A stretch of DNA of 64,000 nt from an uncultured Lachnospiraceae bacterium (GTDB lineage: Bacteria; Bacillota; Clostridia; Lachnospirales; Lachnospiraceae), in contig CAMNRH010000008.1 in assembly GCA_946552115.1 (NCBI GenBank), positions 1-64,000 of the forward strand, given 5' to 3'. Shown here piece after piece: positions 26,272-32,701 of this stretch (the first letter of the stretch is position 1; each line of letters opens with the position of its first letter). The notes below the pieces were generated by a model. That model saw nothing but the letters and a program-made list of their open reading frames with translations. It did not search any database and was not told the DNA's origin. The position numbers were made by a program, and so were the translations under genes.

Positions 26272-26838
26272 ATGAGAAAAGTGAAAACACAATTTACGGA
26301 ATCCTTTCGAGAGCTGAAAGATTTGAAGACCTTGGCCGCGGCAGCAATGCTTTTGGCGATTACGGTCGTGCTCGGCTTTTACAGACTGCAGCTTACCGAG
26401 TATGTAAGAATAGGTTTTGATTCCGTCGCAAAGGAGCTTACGGGAATGCTTTTCGGTCCGGTAACCGGATGTATGGTCGGCGGTTTGTCCGATTTGATTT
26501 CATACATGATAAAGCCAATCGGCGGATTCTTTCCGGGATTTACAATCAGTGCGATGGTTGGCGGAACGATATATGGAGCGGTTTTATATAGAAAGCCGAT
26601 AAGCCTTATGAGAGTGATTGCCGCCAACGGTATTGTGGCAGTTGTGGTCAATCTTCTGTTAAATACATATTGGCTTACACTTTTATATGGCGATGCATTT
26701 CTTGCGCTGCTTCCGACAAGGGCGGTAAAACAGATGGTAATGCTGCCGATTGATGTGGTATTATTTTATACAACGGCAAGGCTTTTAGCAAGGGCAAATT
26801 TGTTTGAGCTTATGAGAGGCAGGACGCGCAGAGGATAA
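26272..26838 (+). CDS. folT: Folate ECF transporter S component FolT
   Basis: A 188-residue membrane protein with about six helices, the substrate-binding (S) subunit of an energy-coupling factor transporter for folates. The sequence shows the FolT pattern: a first helix after a basic N-terminus, VRIGFDSVAKELTGMLFGP near residue 45-65 (a folate-contacting segment of the family), GGLSDLISYMIKP, and NTYWLTLLYG. The common ECF module (EcfA/A'/T) is not in the window and must be encoded elsewhere (group II ECF). AAAGGAGG precedes ATG 26272. The upstream THF riboswitch supports the assignment. It lies upstream of a MarR gene, 34 bases apart. Confidence 0.93.
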   Translation: MRKVKTQFTESFRELKDLKTLAAAAMLLAITVVLGFYRLQLTEYVRIGFDSVAKELTGMLFGPVTGCMVGGLSDLISYMIKPIGGFFPGFTISAMVGGTIYGAVLYRKPISLMRVIAANGIVAVVVNLLLNTYWLTLLYGDAFLALLPTRAVKQMVMLPIDVVLFYTTARLLARANLFELMRGRTRRG

Positions 26839-26872
26839 TTTTGAGGTAAAAAACGAAGCAGGAGACGAGTAT

Positions 26873-27304
26873 ATGCGGGAGCGGATGACAATAGGGTTTA
26901 TGTTTAAGCAAATCAATAATGTGTATGAAAAAGAATTTAACAGCCGTCTGCGTACACTTGGAATTACTGCATCGCAATGCGCGGTATTGGATTATCTTTT
27001 TGTGTGCAGTAAGGAGGAGGTAACTCAGAGGGATATTGAGAAAGCGTTAAGCCTGAGAAATCCCACGGTAACAGGACTTCTAAAAAGACTGGATGAAAAG
27101 GGATTTATTTTGGTTGTGCCAAGTAACAGGGACAAAAGATGCAAAAATATTTATCTGACGGAAAAGGCGTATGATATTCAGAGACGCATGGAGATGGACA
27201 GGAAGAAGCTGGATAAAATGCTGACGCTCGGGATGAATAAAAAAGAAATCGGTGCATTGGAGAAGATGCTCAATAGAGTGCTTTATAATATTGCAGAGCC
27301 ATAA
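26873..27304 (+). CDS. MarR family transcriptional regulator
   Basis: A 143-residue MarR-type winged-helix regulator. The recognition helix region (TQRDIEKALSLRNPTVTGLLKRLDEKGFI, about residues 43-72) is followed by the wing SNRDKRCKNIYLTEKA. Helices at both ends form the dimer interface. It is in line with folT (34 bases downstream) and could therefore be under the THF riboswitch too. Target and ligand are unknown. It is closed by a large REP-like palindrome that acts as terminator. Confidence 0.88.
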   Translation: MRERMTIGFMFKQINNVYEKEFNSRLRTLGITASQCAVLDYLFVCSKEEVTQRDIEKALSLRNPTVTGLLKRLDEKGFILVVPSNRDKRCKNIYLTEKAYDIQRRMEMDRKKLDKMLTLGMNKKEIGALEKMLNRVLYNIAEP

Positions 27305-27309
27305 TCGGT

Positions 27310-27351
27310 AATCGGGGACGGGGTTTTTCTAAAAAAACCCCGTCCCCGATT
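27310..27351. repeat. REP-like GGGGACGG palindrome, copy 1 (terminator)
   Basis: A perfect 19-bp inverted repeat (27310-27328 with 27333-27351) around a 4-base loop CTAA: arm ATCGGGGACGGGGTTTTT and its complement. Because the arms end in T5/A5 it works as an intrinsic terminator in both directions. Shares its core with the elements at 44221-44278 and 58437-58472. Confidence 0.85.
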
Positions 27352-27393
27352 GCATATCTTTTCCTTAATGAGAAAATAATATCAGTTATTTGG

Positions 27394-27422
27394 TTGAACT
27401 AAAATGAAGTATATGATATTCT
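27394..27422 (+). promoter_or_regulatory. Promoter of the DUF3793 gene
   Basis: TTGAAC (27394-27399), 17-base spacer, TATTCT (27417-27422). The predicted start site lies a few bases ahead of a Fur box. Confidence 0.5.
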
Positions 27423-27433
27423 TTAGATGAAAA

Positions 27434-27448
27434 TGATAATTAATATCA
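27434..27448 (+). promoter_or_regulatory. Fur box upstream of the DUF3793 gene
   Basis: TGATAATTAATATCA matches the 7-1-7 Fur consensus TGATAAT-N-ATTATCA at 13 of 14 arm positions. It sits between the promoter and the ribosome site, where bound Fur would block transcription in iron-rich cells. Confidence 0.65.
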
Positions 27449-27464
27449 AATAAGGAGGTATATT

Positions 27465-28052
27465 ATGCCTGTCGAAGTGATATCTTATATGTTTTCCTGT
27501 GAGGATTTCAGAAAGCGTCTGCAGTTTCAGATTATTTTTCAATGCGCCCCGTTTTTGAAAGGCTTTAAGGTCGCCTGTATTATGAATCTTGAGGCCGGCG
27601 CCTATAAAGAGCTTGAGTGGATTTTTTCAGGGACGGAAATCAAATATTATGTTTTGATGAGCGGAGAGGACAGATGTCTGGTACTGTTTTACCGTGAAAA
27701 GGAGTTTGGGGCATATTTGGAAAGGGAGGATGTACAAAGCTTTCTTGAGGAGTTTGGATACCGGCGCAGAGATATGGATTCCGTGCTTTTACAGCTTTCC
27801 GAAAGGGTACGCCGGTATTCGGAAAAGGATATGGGATTTCCCCATGAGATTGGAGTGTTTTTGAATTATCCGGTAGAGGACGTCGTCTGTTTTATCCGTG
27901 AGGCGGGGAAAAACAGCCTGATGAACGGATATTGGAAAGTCTATCATAATCCGGGGAGAGCTCAGATGACATTTTATGTTTATGACAGAGCAAAGGTGAG
28001 CGCGGTGAATGAATTTCTTATGGGCAGATCTATGCGGGAGATTGTCTGTTAG
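27465..28052 (+). CDS. DUF3793 family protein (probably iron-regulated)
   Basis: A 195-residue protein of the DUF3793 family, recognised from the N-terminal FQCAPFLKGFKVACIMNL and the C-terminal PHEIGVFLNYPVEDVVCFI...GYWKVYHN...YDRAK pattern. No signal peptide or membrane helix. Members often occur beside flavodoxins, Feo transport genes and Fur-regulated genes in Clostridia, but the biochemical function is unknown. Here a strong Fur box precedes the gene. Ribosome site AAGGAGG lies 9 bases before ATG. It contains several Cys, including the last residue, that could bind a metal, though no cluster motif is clear. Confidence 0.85.
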   Translation: MPVEVISYMFSCEDFRKRLQFQIIFQCAPFLKGFKVACIMNLEAGAYKELEWIFSGTEIKYYVLMSGEDRCLVLFYREKEFGAYLEREDVQSFLEEFGYRRRDMDSVLLQLSERVRRYSEKDMGFPHEIGVFLNYPVEDVVCFIREAGKNSLMNGYWKVYHNPGRAQMTFYVYDRAKVSAVNEFLMGRSMREIVC

Positions 28053-28068
28053 AAAATTATAATTATCA

Positions 28069-28097
28069 TTGTTTTTTTCTCAGGCAGTTGCTATAAT
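28069..28097 (+). promoter_or_regulatory. Promoter of thyA-dfrA
   Basis: TTGTTT (28069-28074), 17-base spacer, consensus TATAAT (28092-28097), about 50 bases ahead of the thyA start. A weaker Fur-like sequence (28054-28068) abuts the -35 box. Confidence 0.6.
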
Positions 28098-28148
28098 AGG
28101 GGAAAATGCTGTCAGCTGACAGGCCGGGATAAGGGAGAAATCAGTGAG

Positions 28149-28997
28149 ATGAGCTATGCAGACAGAGTGTTTATTGACATGTGCAGGGATATTATAGATA
28201 ACGGGACGGATACGAAAGGGGAAAAGGTACGTCCGGTGTGGGAGGATGGAACGCCCGCCTATACGATTAAGCGGTTCGGGGTTGTGAACCGCTATGATTT
28301 GAGTAAGGAGTTTCCGGCGCTGACGCTTCGGAGGACGGCGATTAAGAGCTGTACCGATGAGATTTTGTGGATATGGCAGAAAAAGTCAAATAATATCCAT
28401 GACCTTAACAGCCATATCTGGGACAGCTGGGCGGACGAGGACGGCTCAATCGGCAAGGCGTACGGTTATCAGATGGGTGTAAAGCATCAGTATAAGGAGG
28501 GAATGTTTGATCAGGTAGAGCGGGTGATTTATGATCTTAAAAATAATCCGTACAGCAGACGGATTATGACAAATCTATATGTGCATCAGGATTTGCACGA
28601 GATGAATCTGTATCCCTGTGCCTACAGCATGACCTTTAACGTAACAAAAAGGCCGGGGCAGGACAGGCTTGTGTTAAACGGTATTTTAAATCAGCGCTCC
28701 AATGATGTGCTGACGGCAAATAACTGGAATGTGTGCCAGTATGCGGTGCTCCTTTATATGCTGGCGCAGGTGTGCCGTATGGATGCAGGTGAGCTTGTTC
28801 ATATGATTGCGGACGCTCACATTTATGACAGACATGTTCCCCTTGTGGAGGAGCTGATTAAGAGGGAGCCGCTCCCGGCGCCGAAATTTTGGCTGAATCC
28901 GGAAATTAAGGATTTTTGTAAATTTACGCCGGAGGATGTTAAGCTGATAGATTATGAAACTCATGAGCAGATAAAAAATATACCGGTAGCAGTATAA
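28149..28997 (+). CDS. thyA: Thymidylate synthase
   Basis: A 282-residue ThyA that methylates dUMP to dTMP with methylene-THF, yielding dihydrofolate. The catalytic Cys lies in LYPCAYSMTF (about residue 156-160), followed by LNGILNQRSNDVLTANNWNVCQYAVL (nucleotide-binding segment with Asn in place of the usual D-x-G-N) and HIYDRHVPLVEEL. Length is close to the family norm (264-316). The dihydrofolate reductase gene follows 49 bases later, the classical coupling. Ribosome site GGGAGAAA is spaced normally. Confidence 0.95.
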   Translation: MSYADRVFIDMCRDIIDNGTDTKGEKVRPVWEDGTPAYTIKRFGVVNRYDLSKEFPALTLRRTAIKSCTDEILWIWQKKSNNIHDLNSHIWDSWADEDGSIGKAYGYQMGVKHQYKEGMFDQVERVIYDLKNNPYSRRIMTNLYVHQDLHEMNLYPCAYSMTFNVTKRPGQDRLVLNGILNQRSNDVLTANNWNVCQYAVLLYMLAQVCRMDAGELVHMIADAHIYDRHVPLVEELIKREPLPAPKFWLNPEIKDFCKFTPEDVKLIDYETHEQIKNIPVAV

Positions 28998-29046
28998 AAG
29001 CTGCATGATAAAGCGGGAGTGAGCCATGTCGGGAGGAGAAAAGAGG

Positions 29047-29538
29047 ATGAACTTGATTGTAGCGGTAGATAAGAACTGGGCGATTGGGAAGGATAACCGG
29101 ATGATGTGGAGTATTCCGGCGGATATGAAGTTTTTCCGGGAGACTACAAAGGGCAATATTGTTATTATGGGAAGAAAGACTCTGGAGAGTTTTCCTCAGG
29201 GACAGCCTCTTAAGAACCGGGTAAATATCGTGCTGACAAAGAATCCGGGCTATAAGATAAAGGATGCAGTGGTTGTCCACAGTGTGGAGGAAGCGCTCAA
29301 GGAGGCGGAAAAATACGAGGGAGAGATATATGTAATCGGCGGCGAGAGTATTTACCGGGCGATGCTTCCTATGTGCGATACGGCGTTTGTTACAAAGATA
29401 GACCATGCGTATGACGCGGATACTTATTTTCCGAATCTGGATGAGGAGAAGGCGTGGCGTATGACAAAAGTGAGCGAGGAGCAGACGTGCTTTGATTTAG
29501 AATATTATTTTACGGTTTATGAGAGGGTTGCGGAGTAG
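29047..29538 (+). CDS. dfrA: Dihydrofolate reductase
   Basis: A 163-residue DHFR that regenerates tetrahydrofolate from the dihydrofolate made by ThyA, using NADPH. Hallmarks: MNLIVAVDKNWAIGKDN, MWSIPADMKFFRETT (catalytic acidic residue in PADMKFF), VIMGRKTLESFP (NADPH loop), and YVIGGESIYRAML. Length 160-165 is standard. ATG 29047 starts the conserved core; an earlier in-frame ATG at 29026 overlaps the GGGAGGAG ribosome site. Its stop codon at 29536-29538 is directly followed by the start of the next gene at 29540. Confidence 0.96.
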   Translation: MNLIVAVDKNWAIGKDNRMMWSIPADMKFFRETTKGNIVIMGRKTLESFPQGQPLKNRVNIVLTKNPGYKIKDAVVVHSVEEALKEAEKYEGEIYVIGGESIYRAMLPMCDTAFVTKIDHAYDADTYFPNLDEEKAWRMTKVSEEQTCFDLEYYFTVYERVAE

Positions 29539-29539
29539 G

Positions 29540-31186
29540 ATGAAAATTTTAAGTATCACAGCGCAGAAGCCCGGCAGTACGGGAAGCGGCGTTTATCTGA
29601 CAGAGCTTGTAAAGGAGTATGCGTTGGCGGGTCATGAACAGGCAGTAGTTGCCGGGGTTTATAGGGAGGATAAGGCAGAGCTTCCGGAGGGGGTATTGTT
29701 TTACCCTGTCTATTTCTGCAGTGAGAGGCTTCCCTTTCCCATTGCGGGAATGTCAGATGAGATGCCGTATAAGAGTACAAGATATTGTGATATGACGCCG
29801 GAGATGACGGAGCGGTTTTTAAGAGAGTTTCTTAGTGTTATCAGGAGAGCGGTGGAGGAATTAAAGCCGGATTTGATTCTCTGTCATCATCTTTATCTTT
29901 TGACGGCGGCGGTGAGAGAGCATTTTCCGGAGCATAGAATTTACGGCTTCTGCCATAATACGGATCTCAGACAGATGAGGAAAACAGCGCTTAAACAGGA
30001 ATATATCAGAGAGCAGATAAAAGAACTGAATCACATTTTTGTGCCGCAGAAAGCGCAGGAGGAGAGCGTTAAGGAAATATACCGTGTAAGCGGAGAGCGA
30101 ATTACCCGTGTCGGAATGGGGTATAACAGCGCCGTATTTTATCGGGCATGGGAGAAGCAAAAAGGCGGGGAACAAAAGAAAGACGGTATGACGCGTCTTG
30201 TGTTTGCGGGAAAGATTGCGGAAAAAAAGGGTGTGATAAGCCTTATCAGAAGTCTTTCGCTTCTGGATTTTCCAAAGGACATGCTTAAGCTGTATCTGGC
30301 AGGAAGTACGGGGAATGAAGCGGAATATAAGATAATCAGAGAGCTTGCGGAAAATTGCCGGTATCAGGTGGAGTTTTTAGGAAGACTGTCTCAGACGGAG
30401 CTTGCACAGGTGTATAATCAGTGTGATATTTTCGTACTTCCCTCCTTTTTTGAGGGAATTCCCCTTACAGTGATTGAGGCGCTTGCATGTGGCAACCGGG
30501 TCGTGATGACGGACTTTCCGGGAATCAGAGAGTGGCTCGAGGAAGCGGCGCCGGGAGCGGACGTACGGTATGTAGAGATGCCGGAGATGAGAAATACAGA
30601 TGAACCGGTGCCGGAGAGTCTCCCGGAATTTGAGCGGAGGCTTGCGCGGGAATTAAAGCTTTGTATCGGGAAGAAAGAGACAGGATTTGCAGATGTAAGC
30701 AGAATATCATGGAGTCGGATTGCAGAAAGAGTAATAGAAAGAAAGGATGACAGGATTATGAAGATTGCAGTTACTTATGAAAATGGAAATGTATTCCAGC
30801 ATTTTGGACACACAGGACAGTTTAAGGTGTATGATGTCAGGGATGGCAGGGTTGCAGATACTCAGGTTGTGGATACAAAAGGAAGTGGTCATGGCGCTCT
30901 CGCAGGAATGCTTGCCGAAAAGAAAGTAGATACACTGATCTGCGGTGGAATTGGAGCAGGTGCACAGACTGCATTGGCAGAGGCCGGAATTCGTCTTTAT
31001 GGCGGGGTATCCGGCAACGCAGATGAGGCTGTGGAGTCGCTGCTTGCGGGAAAACTTGTGTTTAATCCGGATGTTCATTGTGACCATCATGGACATGGAC
31101 AGCAGGGAGAAGAACATCATCACGGAAGCTGTCATTGCATGGAAGATAAGCATGGCTGTACAGGAAATGGGGACGGTGTTATTTAA
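29540..31186 (+). CDS. Glycosyltransferase family 4 fused to a NifB/NifX-type cluster-binding domain
   Basis: A 548-residue single open frame with two unrelated parts. Residues 1-405 are a GT-B family 4 glycosyltransferase: N-terminal LSITAQKPGSTGSGVYL, an acceptor domain, then FAGKIAEKKGVISLIRSL and the donor-binding EX7E region PSFFEGIPLTVIEALACG near residue 305-320. Residues 407-548 are a complete NifX/NifB-like domain (KIAVTYENGNVFQHFGHT, GSGHGALAGML, LICGGIGAGAQTALAEAG, GGVSGNADEAV) ending in a His/Cys-rich metal-binding tail. Elsewhere the second part is a stand-alone gene. An internal ATG at 30758, preceded by AAAGGA at 10 bases, could allow separate translation. It follows dfrA by one base. 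Fusion product or two proteins is unresolved. Confidence 0.8.
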   Translation: MKILSITAQKPGSTGSGVYLTELVKEYALAGHEQAVVAGVYREDKAELPEGVLFYPVYFCSERLPFPIAGMSDEMPYKSTRYCDMTPEMTERFLREFLSVIRRAVEELKPDLILCHHLYLLTAAVREHFPEHRIYGFCHNTDLRQMRKTALKQEYIREQIKELNHIFVPQKAQEESVKEIYRVSGERITRVGMGYNSAVFYRAWEKQKGGEQKKDGMTRLVFAGKIAEKKGVISLIRSLSLLDFPKDMLKLYLAGSTGNEAEYKIIRELAENCRYQVEFLGRLSQTELAQVYNQCDIFVLPSFFEGIPLTVIEALACGNRVVMTDFPGIREWLEEAAPGADVRYVEMPEMRNTDEPVPESLPEFERRLARELKLCIGKKETGFADVSRISWSRIAERVIERKDDRIMKIAVTYENGNVFQHFGHTGQFKVYDVRDGRVADTQVVDTKGSGHGALAGMLAEKKVDTLICGGIGAGAQTALAEAGIRLYGGVSGNADEAVESLLAGKLVFNPDVHCDHHGHGQQGEEHHHGSCHCMEDKHGCTGNGDGVI

Positions 31187-31231
31187 TGAGGATAATGATA
31201 AAGGATTAAAAAGGATTTGTAAAGGAAATAT

Positions 31232-31873
31232 ATGAAACAGGACCGGCAGACAAAGGAAAAGCTGCTTCTGGCGGCAAAAGAAGAGTTTCTGAAAAAGGGG
31301 TATATGAAAGCGTCGCTTCGTAATATTTGTAAAAAAGCGGGAGTTACGACAGGAGCGATGTATTTCTTTTTTGAGGATAAGGAGAATCTTTTCGGAGCGC
31401 TGGTTGAAAAACCGCTTAAAGAGATTTACGGAATCATGAAAGCCCATTATGATGAAGAGGACGCATTGTGCGAGGACTTGGATTATTCTAAGCCGGAGGA
31501 TGTCCGGCACATGCTTTTTGCACTGCATTCAAAGGGAAATAATTTGACGATGCTTGAAGCGACGGAGTATCTATACAGGTTTCGTGATGAATTCCTGCTT
31601 CTGCTTACAAAGGCTCAGGGCTCAAAATATGAGAACTGTATGGATCTGTTTGTGGAGCTGTCGGAAAGACACTACCGTCACATGGCGGAGGTTATGGATA
31701 TTTCTTTTGGAAAGAAAGGGCTTGATGAGAATACGCTTCATTGTCTTGTGCACCTGCAGATGGAGACCTTTATTCATCCTCTTACCCACGGACTTACGCT
31801 GGAGCAGGCAAAAATACAGATGACAGCCATGATAAAGTATTTAGCCGGCGGCTGGTATGGATTCTGGCAGTAG
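31232..31873 (+). CDS. TetR/AcrR family transcriptional regulator
   Basis: A 213-residue TetR-family regulator with a typical N-terminal helix-turn-helix (AAKEEFLKKGYMKASLRNICKKAGVTTGAMYFFFEDKENLF, about residues 10-50) and a long C-terminal ligand domain. Ribosome site AAAGGAAA precedes ATG 31232. The gene lies just upstream of an ABC transporter pair, and the gap carries an 8-bp-arm palindrome (31928-31946) of the size expected for its operator, so it very likely represses that transporter. The inducer is unknown. Confidence 0.88.
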   Translation: MKQDRQTKEKLLLAAKEEFLKKGYMKASLRNICKKAGVTTGAMYFFFEDKENLFGALVEKPLKEIYGIMKAHYDEEDALCEDLDYSKPEDVRHMLFALHSKGNNLTMLEATEYLYRFRDEFLLLLTKAQGSKYENCMDLFVELSERHYRHMAEVMDISFGKKGLDENTLHCLVHLQMETFIHPLTHGLTLEQAKIQMTAMIKYLAGGWYGFWQ

Positions 31874-31888
31874 GAGATACAGATTTAC

Positions 31889-31921
31889 ACGGTGGCGTCC
31901 CATATGTCACCGTATATTTTT
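31889..31921 (+). terminator. Terminator after the TetR gene
   Basis: Stem ACGGTG (31889-31894) / CACCGT (31908-31913) followed by ATATTTTT. The stem is short (6 bp), so moderate strength. Confidence 0.5.
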
Positions 31922-31927
31922 CAGCTA

Positions 31928-31946
31928 AACATAACGTCGTTATGTT
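31928..31946 (+). promoter_or_regulatory. Palindromic TetR-type operator before the ABC transporter
   Basis: AACATAAC-GTC-GTTATGTT, a perfect 8-bp inverted repeat with a 3-base centre, lies 45 bases before the ABC start codon and downstream of the TetR gene. Size and symmetry fit a TetR dimer site. Confidence 0.6.
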
Positions 31947-31990
31947 AATGATAAATAAATAATCAATAAGAAAAAGCGGAGGAGAATTTT

Positions 31991-32689
31991 ATGTTTTTGG
32001 AGATAAGAGGAATCAGGAAATCATTTGGAAACGGAGACAACTGCATAGAAGTACTTAAGGGGATTGATTTGGAGATAGAAAAGGGGGAGTTTTGTGTTCT
32101 TCTCGGGCCTTCCGGCTCGGGAAAATCTACTCTCCTTAATATTATCGGTGGTATTGACGGTGCGGAGGAAGGGTATGTGTCAATCGGAGGCGAGCGGCTT
32201 GCCGGCATGCAGGAAAAGAAGCTTACGGCTTATCGGAGAGAGCATCTGGGGTATGTGTTTCAGCTTTATAATCTGATTCCGAATCTTACACTTCGTGAAA
32301 ATATCGAGGTGGGAGCATATTTAGGAAGAAATTCTCTTAATGTAGATGAGCTGCTTCATATATTAGGGCTTTATGAGCATCAGAGGAAGCTTCCCAGTCA
32401 GCTGTCAGGGGGCCAGCAGCAGCGGACGGCAATCGGCCGTGCCATTATAAAAAATCCGGATATCCTCCTTTGCGATGAGCCGACGGGAGCCCTTGATTAT
32501 CAGACTTCCAGAGAAATATTAAAATTGATTGAAGCTGTCAATCGAAAATATGGGAATACAGTCCTTATGGTTACGCACAATGATGCGATTAAGGGGATGG
32601 CAGACAGGATAGTAAGTCTGCGGGACGGAAAAGTGAGAAAAAATTACAGAAATGAGCATAAAATATCTGCCGATGTGCTTGAATGGTAA
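31991..32689 (+). CDS. ABC transporter ATP-binding protein (LolD/MacB/BceA type)
   Basis: A 232-residue ATPase of the FtsE/LolD/BceA clade. Walker [10 protein letters not shown] (about residue 38-46), Q-loop [11 protein letters not shown], signature [14 protein letters not shown] and Walker [12 protein letters not shown] are all intact, followed by the H-loop VTHND. It pairs with the FtsX-type permease 12 bases downstream. Such systems do mechanotransmission or efflux of peptides and hydrophobic compounds rather than import. TetR control is likely. Ribosome site GGAGGAG. Confidence 0.92.
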   Translation: MFLEIRGIRKSFGNGDNCIEVLKGIDLEIEKGEFCVLLGPSGSGKSTLLNIIGGIDGAEEGYVSIGGERLAGMQEKKLTAYRREHLGYVFQLYNLIPNLTLRENIEVGAYLGRNSLNVDELLHILGLYEHQRKLPSQLSGGQQQRTAIGRAIIKNPDILLCDEPTGALDYQTSREILKLIEAVNRKYGNTVLMVTHNDAIKGMADRIVSLRDGKVRKNYRNEHKISADVLEW

Positions 32690-32701
32690 GGAGGGATGAG
32701 A

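Noticed and set aside
28054-28068. A second definite Fur box ahead of thyA.
   Set aside because: Only about 11 of 14 arm positions match and the region is simply AT-rich; kept only as a tentative observation in the DUF3793 finding.
30707-31528. Open frame antisense to the NifX domain and the TetR gene.
   Set aside because: Overlaps two well-supported genes on the other strand and lacks a start region or family similarity.
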